Shown in pieces: positions 1-10,251 of a stretch of DNA of 64,000 nucleotides; the first letter of the stretch is position 1; each line of letters starts with the position of its first letter. The position numbers and the translations under genes were made by a program. The stretch comes from Alloalcanivorax profundimaris (GTDB taxonomy: Bacteria; Pseudomonadota; Gammaproteobacteria; Pseudomonadales; Alcanivoracaceae): positions 310,001-374,000 of the forward strand of contig NZ_JABJWH010000036.1 in assembly GCF_015265435.1 (NCBI RefSeq), given 5' to 3'. Under the pieces are notes generated by a model, which had not been told where the DNA came from, searched no databases, and saw only the letters and a program-made list of their open reading frames with translations.

Positions 1-243
1 GAACTGGATACCGCCGCGGTCGGTGGCGCGGGCCATGGCGCCGCCCAGGGCGTCGATCTCGCGTACCAGGTGGCTCTTGCCGATGCCGCCGATGGCCGGG
101 TTGCAGCTCATCTGTCCCAGGGTCTCGATATTGTGGGTGAGCAGCACCGTGTCCACGCCCATGCGGGCCGCCGCCAGGGCCGCCTCGGTGCCGGCATGGC
201 CGCCGCCAATCACGATGACGCCGAATCGATGGGGGTATTCCAT
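1..243 (-). CDS. mnmG: tRNA uridine-5-carboxymethylaminomethyl modification enzyme MnmG, N-terminal part (partial)
   Basis: This is the first 81 codons of MnmG (GidA), cut by the window edge. MnmG is the FAD/NADH enzyme that works with MnmE to modify the wobble uridine (cmnm5U) of several tRNAs. The translation begins [20 protein letters not shown], carrying the FAD-binding [10 protein letters not shown] motif, and continues with the conserved [15 protein letters not shown] stretch typical of the family. The ATG at 241-243 is the obvious start. The gene reads away from the antiporter at 524. It normally sits next to mnmE, but here mnmE starts about 22 kb to the right. The rest of the protein is outside the window. 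Confidence 0.95.
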   Translation of the reverse strand, partial: MEYPHRFGVIVIGGGHAGTEAALAAARMGVDTVLLTHNIETLGQMSCNPAIGGIGKSHLVREIDALGGAMARATDRGGIQF

Positions 244-340
244 GGGGATGCTCTCTCCGCACGCCGGACGCGCGTTTAAAATATGATCAGATCGGGCGCG
301 CTAGTATAATCCGAACACGCCCAATTTAAAGGCTCATCGC

Positions 341-402
341 GGTAGAAGTGGCTTCACCCGCGATAACCGGCGTCGATGATCGCGGCTGAAGCCACTCCTA
401 CC
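341..402. repeat. REP-like inverted repeat (two arms, BIME-like)
   Basis: Two arms of about 24 nt face each other at 341-364 and 379-402 and match at about 22 of 24 positions. They share the core GGTAG(A/G)AGTGGCTTCA followed by a CCGCGAT end. They occupy the 274 bp spacer between mnmG and the antiporter gene. Related repeats with the same GTAGGAG core occur at 49451 and 58473. This resembles the REP families common in Pseudomonas-like genomes. The family assignment is inference. Confidence 0.75.
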
Positions 403-453
403 CTTCTTTGCCGCGCCTTTGGGAGCCGGCCGCCACGAACCGGTAGCGTGTCA

Positions 454-482
454 CTGAGAGCCGGGCCGTCTTCCTATATAAT
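454..482 (+). promoter_or_regulatory. putative sigma70 promoter of the K+/H+ antiporter gene
   Basis: A perfect TATAAT is present at 477-482, with a weak -35 (CTGAGA, 454-459) 17 bp upstream. It lies about 40 bp before the start of the antiporter gene. The -10 is convincing and the -35 is only a partial match. Confidence 0.45.
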
Positions 483-523
483 AGAAAGCGGTCTTTTTTC
501 TGCCTGATATTCCGGGAGTGCAT

Positions 524-2224
524 TTGGAATCACTGAACGTCTTTCTCCTCGTTGGCACCGGCCTGATGTTCGTGGGCCTGCTGCTGGGCACTCTGAGCGC
601 CCGCTTTGGCGTGCCCTCGCTGCTGGTGTTCCTGGTGGTGGGCATGGCCGCCGGCGAGGACGGACTGGGCGGCATTGAGTTCGACGATTTCTCCCTGGCC
701 TACGTGGTCAGCAACATCGCCCTGGCGGTGATTCTCCTGGACGGCGGCCTGCGTACCCGCCTGAGTACCTTCCGGCTGGGCCTGAAGCCGGCGCTGAGCC
801 TGGCTACCCTGGGGGTAGCGCTTTCCGCCGGCCTGGTGGGCGCTTTCGCCACCTGGCTGATCGGCGTGGACTGGCGCCTGGGTCTGCTTCTCGGCGGCAT
901 CATCGGCTCCACGGACGCCGCCGCGGTGTTCAATGTGGTGAAGGGCGCCGGCGTCACCCTCAATGAGCGGGTGGCCAGCACCCTGGAGATCGAGTCCGGC
1001 CTCAACGACCCCATGGCGATCTTCATCACCCTGATGCTGGTGGGGGTGCTGGTGAACCCGGACATCGGCTTTGGCTGGCCGATGCTGATCACCCTGGTTC
1101 AGCAGTTCGGCCTGGGCGTGCTCATGGGCCTGAGCCTGGGCGCCTTGCTCAGCGAAATCCTGCTGCGCGTGCGCAGCAACGAAGGGCTGCATGCCCTTCT
1201 GCTGTGCAGCGGCGGCGCCATGGTGTTCGCCACCACCAACCTGGCCGGCGGCAGCGGCTTCCTGGCCATCTACCTGGCCGGTCTGGTGGCCGGCAACCGG
1301 CGCGGCGGCACCGGCGACAACGTGCTGCGCTCCATGGATTCCATGGCGTGGCTGGCGCAGTCCGGCATGTTCCTGATGCTGGGGCTATTGGTGACCCCCT
1401 CGGAGCTGGGCAAAAGCCTGGTGGACGCCCTGCTGGTGGCGCTGTTCCTGATGCTGGTGGCGCGCCCCATCGCGGTGTGGGCCAGCCTGCTGCCGTTCCG
1501 CTTCACCTGGCGCGAAGAACTGTTCATCGCCTGGACCGGCCTGCGCGGCGCGGTGCCCATCGTGCTGGCCGTGTTCCCACTGCTGGCCGGAGTCGGCCAG
1601 ACTCGCTTGCTGTTCGACATCACCCTGGTGGTGGTGCTGATTTCCCTGCTCGCCCAGGGCGCCAGCCTGCGCTGGGTGGCGCGCCTCCTGAAGGTGTCGG
1701 TGCCGGCCACCACGCCGCCCAGGCAGATGGTGCCGCTGGCCGCCTCCGGCGACCGCTACGTGATGCAGTTCGAGGTGGACGCCGGCGCCAAGGCGGAAGG
1801 CCAGCGCCTGGGCGCCATCACCACGCCGCGCATCACGCCGCTGCTGATCATCCGCAATCAGGAATTCCGCAATCTGGCCGAGGACCCGGTGATCCAGGCC
1901 GGCGATCTGGTCACCTGGCTGGCGCCGCTGGCGGAGAAGGATTACCTCTCGGACATGTGCCACCGGCTGTCCAAGGACGAGAAACGCTATTACGGCGAGT
2001 TCTTCCTGCGCGGCAGCGTGCCGGTGGACCAGCTGGTGGCGGTGTACGGCATGGAGAAGGCGGACCCGGCCCTGGAAGGACTCACCGTGGAAGCCCTGTT
2101 CGAACGGCACTTTGGCCAGCAGACCGTGGTGGGCGACACCATCCGCCTGAGCGGGCTGAAACTGCGGGCCCGGACCGTGGAAAAGGGCCGCGCCATTCTG
2201 ATCGGGATCAAGTTGCCGAAATAA
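524..2224 (+). CDS. K+/H+ antiporter, NhaP2/CvrA type
   Basis: This is a membrane cation/proton antiporter of the CPA1 family with about 12 hydrophobic segments in the first 390 residues, followed by a cytoplasmic TrkA-C-like regulatory region (from about residue 395, rich in charged residues). The conserved motifs STDAAAVF and IESGLNDPMA match the ion-binding core of NhaP2/YcgO. The length (about 566 aa) fits the E. coli protein of 578 aa. I place the start at TTG 524, because GGGAG at 514-518 gives a ribosome-binding site with 5 nt spacing. A GTG at 518 in the same frame would add two residues but has no spaced Shine-Dalgarno. Its likely role is K+ extrusion and ion/pH homeostasis. Confidence 0.88.
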   Translation: MESLNVFLLVGTGLMFVGLLLGTLSARFGVPSLLVFLVVGMAAGEDGLGGIEFDDFSLAYVVSNIALAVILLDGGLRTRLSTFRLGLKPALSLATLGVALSAGLVGAFATWLIGVDWRLGLLLGGIIGSTDAAAVFNVVKGAGVTLNERVASTLEIESGLNDPMAIFITLMLVGVLVNPDIGFGWPMLITLVQQFGLGVLMGLSLGALLSEILLRVRSNEGLHALLLCSGGAMVFATTNLAGGSGFLAIYLAGLVAGNRRGGTGDNVLRSMDSMAWLAQSGMFLMLGLLVTPSELGKSLVDALLVALFLMLVARPIAVWASLLPFRFTWREELFIAWTGLRGAVPIVLAVFPLLAGVGQTRLLFDITLVVVLISLLAQGASLRWVARLLKVSVPATTPPRQMVPLAASGDRYVMQFEVDAGAKAEGQRLGAITTPRITPLLIIRNQEFRNLAEDPVIQAGDLVTWLAPLAEKDYLSDMCHRLSKDEKRYYGEFFLRGSVPVDQLVAVYGMEKADPALEGLTVEALFERHFGQQTVVGDTIRLSGLKLRARTVEKGRAILIGIKLPK

Positions 2225-2301
2225 CCAGCCCCTTGCGCCAATTCGGCCCGGGCCCGCGGACCTGTATGCTGGGGGTTCATTGCAAACCGCAGGAAGCGAA
2301 T

Positions 2302-3114
2302 ATGGCCCGTTTCGACAACCACCGTGTTCTGATCACCGGCGCCGGCGCGGGCATCGGCCGGATGATGGCCGAGAAGTTCGCCGCCCGGGGCGCCGAGGTG
2401 ATCGTTACCGCGCGGCGCATCGCCGCCGCCCGCGAGGTGGTGGACCACATCACCAACGCCGGCGGCAACGCCCACGCCTACACCCTGGATGTGAGCAAGA
2501 TCGCCTCGATCGCCAAATTCCGCGACCAGCTCCACGAGGAGCGCGGGCCGGTGAGCATTCTGGTGAACAACGCCGGGGTGGTGCACGGCGGCGAATTCGA
2601 GCAGGTGCCGCTGCAAAACCATCTGGACACCTTCAAGGTCAACGCCGAGGGGCTGATGGCCTGCACCCACGCCTTCATGGACGACCTGCTGGCCGCCGAC
2701 CGCGCCCACCTGGTGAACATCGCCAGCGCCTCGGCGTTCATCGGCCTGCCCTACGGCAGCACCTACGCCGCCAGCAAGTGGGCAGTGGTGGGCTTCTCCG
2801 AATCCCTGCGTCTGGAGCTGGCCGAGCGCGACCAGCACAGGCTGAAGGTCACCACGGTGTGCCCCAGCTACATTTCCACGGGCATGTTCAAGGGCGTGAA
2901 GACGCCGCTGTTCTCACCCATGCTCACCCCCAGCGGCGTGGCGGACAGTATTCTGCGCGGCGTGGCCAAGGGCGAGGCGTTCGTGATCGAGCCGCCCATG
3001 GCCCGTTCCGTGGAGCTGCTCAAGGGCATTCTGCCCCGGCGGGTCTGGGACCAGGTGGCGAGACGCACCGGCGTATCCACCTCCATGTACGGCTGGAAGG
3101 GCAAGGGCGACTGA
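2302..3114 (+). CDS. SDR family NAD(P)-dependent oxidoreductase
   Basis: This is a classical short-chain dehydrogenase of 270 aa. The Rossmann motif TGAGAGIG lies at about residues 12-19, NNAG in the middle, and the catalytic Y155-x-x-x-K159 (YAASK) is intact with an upstream serine (ASASAF). The start at ATG 2302 is preceded by AGGAAG. A C-terminal segment ending in WKGKGD follows the catalytic core, as in SDRs annotated near lipid-metabolism genes. It sits between the antiporter and an acyl-CoA dehydrogenase on the same strand. The substrate cannot be read from the sequence. A fatty or cyclic alcohol/ketone is possible given the neighbour. Confidence 0.88.
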   Translation: MARFDNHRVLITGAGAGIGRMMAEKFAARGAEVIVTARRIAAAREVVDHITNAGGNAHAYTLDVSKIASIAKFRDQLHEERGPVSILVNNAGVVHGGEFEQVPLQNHLDTFKVNAEGLMACTHAFMDDLLAADRAHLVNIASASAFIGLPYGSTYAASKWAVVGFSESLRLELAERDQHRLKVTTVCPSYISTGMFKGVKTPLFSPMLTPSGVADSILRGVAKGEAFVIEPPMARSVELLKGILPRRVWDQVARRTGVSTSMYGWKGKGD

Positions 3115-3129
3115 GGTCGCCCGTTTTTT
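3105..3129 (+). terminator. intrinsic terminator overlapping the SDR stop codon
   Basis: GGGCGAC (3105-3111), a four-base loop and GTCGCCC (3116-3122) form a perfect 7 bp stem followed by G and six T. The last codons and the TGA of the SDR gene lie inside the hairpin. Confidence 0.8.
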
Positions 3130-3290
3130 GTGCACACCCGTTCTCGTAATTCCAAAAAACGCTGATTCACCGTAAAGCCGGCGGCCTCCGCTTCGCCGTC
3201 AATGTCAGTCAACGCTCGTTCGCTAATATGCTCGGCATTGTCAATGCGGGCCGGGCGCCCGCGTCCGGAATCGCGGAACGAGAGTGTATT

Positions 3291-5105
3291 ATGCCGACCT
3301 ATAAGGCCCCCCTGCGCGACATGCGCTTCCTGATCAACGAGGTGTTCGACTACGAGCGCCACTACAAGACCCTGCCCAACGGCGAGGACGCCACCCCGGA
3401 CATGGTGGAGGCGATCCTCGGCGAGATGGCCAAGCTGTGTGAAAACACCATCGCGCCGTTGTATCAGAGCGGCGACGAGGAAGGCTGCAAGCTGGAAGAC
3501 GGCCAGGTCACCACGCCAAAGGGCTACAAGGAAGCCTACGACGAATACGTGGCCGGTGGCTGGCAGGGCCTTTCCCACCCGACGGAATTCGGTGGCCAGG
3601 GCCTGCCCATGTCCCTGAATCTGTTCAAACAGGAAATGATGGGCGCCGCCAACTGGTCCTTCGCCATGTACCCGGGCCTGTCCCTGGGCGCCATGAACAC
3701 CATCCAGCTGCACGGCGACGACGAGCAGAAGCAGACCTATCTGACCAAGCTCACCGAGGGCACCTGGGGCGGCACCATGTGCCTCACCGAACCCCAGTGC
3801 GGCACCGACCTGGGCCAGGTGAAAACCAAGGCCGAGCCCCAGGACGACGGTTCCTACAAGATCACCGGCACCAAGATCTTCATCTCCTCCGGCGACCACG
3901 ATCTCACCGAGAACATCGTGCACATCGTGCTGGCCCGCCTGCCGGACGCACCCAAGGGCACCAAGGGCATTTCCCTGTTCATCGTGCCCAAGTACCTGCC
4001 CGGCAAGATCGGCGAGGACAACGGCGTGGTCTGTGGTTCCCTGGAAAAGAAAATGGGCATCAAGGCCTCGGCCACCTGCGTGATGAACTTCGACGAAGCC
4101 ACCGGCTTTCTGATCGGCCCCGCCAACCAGGGCCTGGAGTGCATGTTCACCTTCATGAACTCAGCGCGCATCGGCACCGCCTGTCAGGGCATCGCCCACG
4201 CCGAGCTGGCCTATCAGGGCTCGCTGCCCTACGCCAAGGAGCGCCGTTCCATGCGTGCCCTGTCCGGCAAGAAGGACCCGGACGCGGTGGCCGACGCCCT
4301 GATCCACCACGGTGACGTACGCCGCATGCTGCTCAAGCAAAAGGCGATCGCCGAAGGTGGCCGGGCGATGATCTATTTCGCCGCCCAGTACGCGGACAAC
4401 ATGATTTCCGGGATGCTGGAAGACGATCAGGAAAAGTACGATCGCTGGGACAGCGACCTGGGCTTCCTGACGCCGATTCTGAAAGGCTTCCTCACCGAAA
4501 AAGGCCTGGAAGTGGCCAACGACGCCATGCAAATCTTCGGCGGCCACGGCTACATCAAGGAACACGGCATGGAGCAGATCGTGCGCGACGCGCGGATCGC
4601 CACGCTCTATGAAGGCACCACCGGCATTCAGGCCCTCGACCTGTTGGGCCGTAAGGTGCTGTTGTCCAGCCGTGGCAAGTGCGTGCGCGACTTCTCCAAA
4701 AAGCTGCTCGACTTCGGCCGCAAGTACCTCACCGACAGCGACCTGCGCCCCTACGCCTGGAAGCTGCTCAAGATCGCCGCGGAATGGAACTACCTGACCA
4801 CCCGCATCATGCTGGTGGCGGCCAAGGACCGCGACATGGTGAGCACCGCCAGCCACGATTTCCTGATGTATTCCGGCTACGCCATGATGGCGTACTTCTG
4901 GGCGCTGCAGGCCAAGGTGGCCCGGGACAAACTGGAAAACGGCGGCAACGAGCCCAAGGAGTTCTACCAGGCCAAGCTGGCCACCGCGGACTTCTTCTTC
5001 GAGCGCATGCTGCCCACCGCCAAGGGCCATGCCGAGGGCGCCCTCAAACCCACCAAGAGCACCATGCAGCTGGCGCCGGAACACTTCTCGTTCGACTACG
5101 AGTAA
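3291..5105 (+). CDS. acyl-CoA dehydrogenase with extended C-terminal domain
   Basis: This 604 aa FAD-dependent acyl-CoA dehydrogenase belongs to the long subgroup that carries an N-terminal helix (MPTYKAPLRDMRFLINEVF) and an extra C-terminal domain, as in FadE5-like enzymes and the DmdC annotation group. It should catalyse the first step of fatty-acid beta-oxidation. The middle domain has the signature MCLTEPQCGTDLG. The catalytic base is probably Glu441 in LYEGTTGIQALDL. The start at ATG 3291 follows the family N-terminus. An upstream ATG at 3228 gives a 21-residue extension that lacks family character. It is monocistronic, convergent with the HAD phosphatase gene. Chain-length preference is not visible. 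Confidence 0.93.
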   Translation: MPTYKAPLRDMRFLINEVFDYERHYKTLPNGEDATPDMVEAILGEMAKLCENTIAPLYQSGDEEGCKLEDGQVTTPKGYKEAYDEYVAGGWQGLSHPTEFGGQGLPMSLNLFKQEMMGAANWSFAMYPGLSLGAMNTIQLHGDDEQKQTYLTKLTEGTWGGTMCLTEPQCGTDLGQVKTKAEPQDDGSYKITGTKIFISSGDHDLTENIVHIVLARLPDAPKGTKGISLFIVPKYLPGKIGEDNGVVCGSLEKKMGIKASATCVMNFDEATGFLIGPANQGLECMFTFMNSARIGTACQGIAHAELAYQGSLPYAKERRSMRALSGKKDPDAVADALIHHGDVRRMLLKQKAIAEGGRAMIYFAAQYADNMISGMLEDDQEKYDRWDSDLGFLTPILKGFLTEKGLEVANDAMQIFGGHGYIKEHGMEQIVRDARIATLYEGTTGIQALDLLGRKVLLSSRGKCVRDFSKKLLDFGRKYLTDSDLRPYAWKLLKIAAEWNYLTTRIMLVAAKDRDMVSTASHDFLMYSGYAMMAYFWALQAKVARDKLENGGNEPKEFYQAKLATADFFFERMLPTAKGHAEGALKPTKSTMQLAPEHFSFDYE

Positions 5106-5111
5106 ACCCGG

Positions 5112-5693
5112 CTATTCCAGCCAGTCCAGCAGTTCGCCGAGATGGCCGACCACACGGTCGGCCTGATCGGCGAAATGCCCGTTTTTTCCGTTGAGCAGCA
5201 ACCCCGCCGCCATGCCCGCGTTCCGCGCGGCCCGCAGATCGTAGACGAAATCCCCCACGTACAGGCAGCGTGCCGGCGTCAGCCGCAGCGTATCGGCGAT
5301 GCGAAGCAGGCCGCCCGGGTCCGGTTTGGGCGGGCAGTCTTCCCGGGTCAGGATCAGGTCCACCGGCAGCCCCAGCACCTGATCGGTGCGCGCCACGGCG
5401 GCACGGCTGTTGCGGGTGAGAATGGCGGTGGGCACGCCGCGCCGGTGGAGATCCGCCAGCAGCGCCTGGGCGCCGTCGATCCAGGTGGCCGCCGAGGCGC
5501 CGGCCATTTCGTGGCGGTCGATCACCGCCCGGGCCCGGTGGACGTCCGCCGCCGGCAGGGTCTCCAGGTGCTCCAGCAGACCGATGCCGTCCGGGAAGCC
5601 CAGCTCCCGGCGCAGGGCGGCGAAATCCAGGCGGGTGTCCACCAGGGTGCCATCGAGGTCGAACAGCAGGGCCTGGAAGCGGCGCGGCGGCAT
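5112..5693 (-). CDS. HAD family hydrolase (phosphoglycolate phosphatase-like)
   Basis: This is a 193 aa HAD-IA hydrolase. Motif I is LLFDLDGTLVDT with the nucleophile Asp, motif II is ILTRNS, the conserved lysine is in CPPKPDP, and motif IV is YVGDFVYDL. The cap is small and alpha-helical, as in Gph/PGMB-like enzymes. I place the start at 5693, where AAGGAG sits 6 nt upstream. An in-frame ATG seven codons further upstream lacks this. The substrate is an unidentified small phosphorylated metabolite. The end lies 7 bp from the convergent acyl-CoA dehydrogenase gene. Confidence 0.85.
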   Translation of the reverse strand: MPPRRFQALLFDLDGTLVDTRLDFAALRRELGFPDGIGLLEHLETLPAADVHRARAVIDRHEMAGASAATWIDGAQALLADLHRRGVPTAILTRNSRAAVARTDQVLGLPVDLILTREDCPPKPDPGGLLRIADTLRLTPARCLYVGDFVYDLRAARNAGMAAGLLLNGKNGHFADQADRVVGHLGELLDWLE

Positions 5694-5749
5694 GGGCGTC
5701 TCCTTGACGATCAAACGGCGCCCAAGGGTACCGCGCCGCCGCGCAACGG

Positions 5750-8158
<2,409 letters not shown>

Positions 8159-8408
8159 GACCCTCTCCGTAAACGGTGATCGAAGCACCGTGGCAAGGCC
8201 CCGTGACCGAACCGTTGCATCGGGATGGCAGCCTTTTTGCAAGAGTTCACAACGCGAACCGGTGCACATTCCGGCCGGCTCCCGGGCCGGGGCACGGTTA
8301 CCGGAAAGCACAGTCAGGACCGGGACCGCTCTGCTAAGATGTCCTGGAACGCCAAGGAGATAGCGCGTCCTGTTCCCGAGCGGGACGGCGATAACAAATG
8401 AGGATGGC

Positions 8409-9779
8409 ATGAAGACTCTGAGTCCGGTGGATCAGTTGTTCCTGTATCTGGAAAAACGCCAGCAGCCCATGCACGTGGCCGGCCTGCAGCTTTTTTCGTT
8501 TCCCGAGGGCGCCGGCCCGAAATACGTCAGCGAGCTGGCCAGCTCGATTCGCGATTACTGTCACCCGGAACCGCCGTTCAACCAGCGTCTGCGACGCCGC
8601 ATGGGCCAGTGGCACTGGGACGAGGATCGCCAGTTCGACATCGATCACCATTTCCGCCATGAGGCGCTGCCCAAGCCCGGCCGCATTCGTGAGCTGCTAT
8701 CACTGGTGTCGGCGGAACACTCCAATCTTCTCGACCGGGAACGTCCTCTTTGGGAAGCACACCTGATCGAGGGCATTCGCGGCCGTCAGTTCGCACTCTA
8801 CACCAAGGTGCACCATTCCATGGTCGACGGCATCTCGGCCATGCGCATGGGCATGCGAGCCCTGTCGCCGGATCCGCAAGAGCGGGACCTGCCGCCGGTG
8901 TGGGCCTACAAGCCCAAGAAGCGCGGGCGCGGCCTCAGCAGCCCGGTGGACGCGGTGAGCAGCCTGGCCCGGCTGACCGCCGGCGCCAGCCGCCAGATCG
9001 CCACGGTGCCGGCCCTGGCCCGGGAAATCTACCGGGTCACCCAGAAAGCCAAGGACGACCCGGACTTCGTGTCCATCTTCCAGGCCCCGGACACGATCCT
9101 CAATCAGTGCATCACCGGCTCCCGGCGTTTCGCGGCGCAGAGCTATTCCCTGCCACGGCTGAAGAAACTGGCCGCCGCCTTCAACTGCACCCTCAACGAC
9201 GTGGTGCTGAGCATGTGCGGCCATGCCCTGCGCGAATACCTGATCAGCCAGAACGCCCTGCCCAATGCGCCGCTGATCGCCATGGTGCCCATGTCCCTGC
9301 GCAAGGACGACAGCGCCGGCGGCAACCAGATCGCCATGATCCTGGCGAATCTGGGCACGCACATTTGCGACCCGGCCAACCGGCTGCGGGTGGTGCAAGC
9401 CTCGGTGAGGGAGGCCAAGCAGCGTTTCGCGCAAATGAGCCCGGAGGAAATTCTCAACTTCACCGCCCTGAGCATGGCCCCCACCGGCCTCAATCTGCTC
9501 ACCGGCCTGGCGCCCAAATGGCGCGCCTTCAACGTGATCATTTCCAACGTGCCCGGGCCCAAGGAACCGCTGTATTGGAACGGCGCCCAGCTGCAGGGCC
9601 AGTATCCGGTATCGGTGGTGCTGGACCGCATCGCCCTGAACATGACCCTGACCAGTTACCGGGATCAGATCGAATTCGGGCTGATCGCCTGCCGGCGAAC
9701 CCTGCCTTCCATGCAGCGGCTTCTCGACTACCTGGAACAGTCCATTGATGACCTGGAGATCGCCGCCGGCCTGCGCTAG
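8409..9779 (+). CDS. atfA: wax ester synthase / acyl-CoA:diacylglycerol acyltransferase (WS/DGAT)
   Basis: This 456 aa bifunctional acyltransferase esterifies fatty alcohols or diacylglycerol with acyl-CoA, giving wax esters and triacylglycerol. The catalytic HHxxxDG motif is HHSMVDG at residues 135-141, and the later conserved NVIISNVPGP region is present. From memory the sequence closely tracks Alcanivorax borkumensis AtfA1 (457 aa), for example SPVDQLFLYLEKRQQPMHV and DRERPLWEAHLIEGIRGRQF. The start is ATG 8409 with GAGG just upstream. It is divergent from the nuclease gene across a 250 bp spacer. It is a strong marker for a hydrocarbon-degrading, storage-lipid-accumulating organism. Confidence 0.96.
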   Translation: MKTLSPVDQLFLYLEKRQQPMHVAGLQLFSFPEGAGPKYVSELASSIRDYCHPEPPFNQRLRRRMGQWHWDEDRQFDIDHHFRHEALPKPGRIRELLSLVSAEHSNLLDRERPLWEAHLIEGIRGRQFALYTKVHHSMVDGISAMRMGMRALSPDPQERDLPPVWAYKPKKRGRGLSSPVDAVSSLARLTAGASRQIATVPALAREIYRVTQKAKDDPDFVSIFQAPDTILNQCITGSRRFAAQSYSLPRLKKLAAAFNCTLNDVVLSMCGHALREYLISQNALPNAPLIAMVPMSLRKDDSAGGNQIAMILANLGTHICDPANRLRVVQASVREAKQRFAQMSPEEILNFTALSMAPTGLNLLTGLAPKWRAFNVIISNVPGPKEPLYWNGAQLQGQYPVSVVLDRIALNMTLTSYRDQIEFGLIACRRTLPSMQRLLDYLEQSIDDLEIAAGLR

Positions 9780-9984
9780 GCGGCGGTTTCAGCGGTCACG
9801 GACGGGTTACAAAAAAATAGTTGGTGCGGTACGAAAAAGGGTAGTAAAGTCGAATTGCTGCAGATTGTGGCAGTGGCTGGTTTTGGTAGTTGCCTTCCTC
9901 CGCGTGAAGCTCAAGAAGTCTCCGAACACCCCCCTCCTGGTTTGCATGCACCACCCTATGAAAAGTTTTGAGGTATAGATTCAC

Positions 9985-10188
9985 ATGGCTACTGGTACCG
10001 TTAAATGGTTCAACGAGTCCAAGGGTTTTGGTTTCATCTCCCAGGATGACGGTGGCGCGGACGTTTTCGTTCACTTCAGCGCAATCAACGGCTCCGGCTT
10101 CCGGACGCTGGCCGAAGGTCAGAAGGTAAGCTTCGACATCCAGCAAGGTCCGAAAGGTCCGCAGGCTGCGAACGTCGTCGCTGAGTAA
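9985..10188 (+). CDS. cold-shock protein, CspA family
   Basis: This is a 67 aa single cold-shock domain. The RNP1 motif KGFGFI and RNP2 motif VFVHFSAI are intact and the N-terminus [14 protein letters not shown] is canonical. It binds single-stranded RNA/DNA as an RNA chaperone. A 205 bp untranslated stretch precedes it, consistent with the long leader regions that control csp mRNAs, though I cannot identify the transcription start. A strong hairpin terminator follows at once. Confidence 0.96.
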   Translation: MATGTVKWFNESKGFGFISQDDGGADVFVHFSAINGSGFRTLAEGQKVSFDIQQGPKGPQAANVVAE

Positions 10189-10206
10189 GGGCCAGCCCTT
10201 GCTGGG

Positions 10207-10233
10207 AAAAGCCCCGCCTCGCGCGGGGCTTTT
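10207..10233 (+). terminator. bidirectional intrinsic terminator between csp and gdhA
   Basis: AAAAGCCCCGC (10207-10217) pairs with GCGGGGCTTTT (10223-10233) around a 5 nt loop. The A/T tails on both sides allow it to serve the cold-shock gene and the convergent gdhA. Confidence 0.88.
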
Positions 10234-10251
10234 CATTTCCCGGCCCGGCGT

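Noticed and set aside
305-310. TATAAT upstream of the antiporter
   Set aside because: It is more than 200 bp from the gene and no -35 is in place. The copy at 477 is a better candidate.
1204-2301. Long frame upstream of and fused with the SDR gene
   Set aside because: It is an alternative-frame shadow of the antiporter gene, low in complexity and Arg/Gly/Pro-rich. The SDR starts at ATG 2302 with its own ribosome-binding site.
9821-9847. TTGGTG...TAGTAA as a promoter for the cold-shock gene
   Set aside because: The spacing is only 15 bp and both hexamers are weak, so it was not listed.
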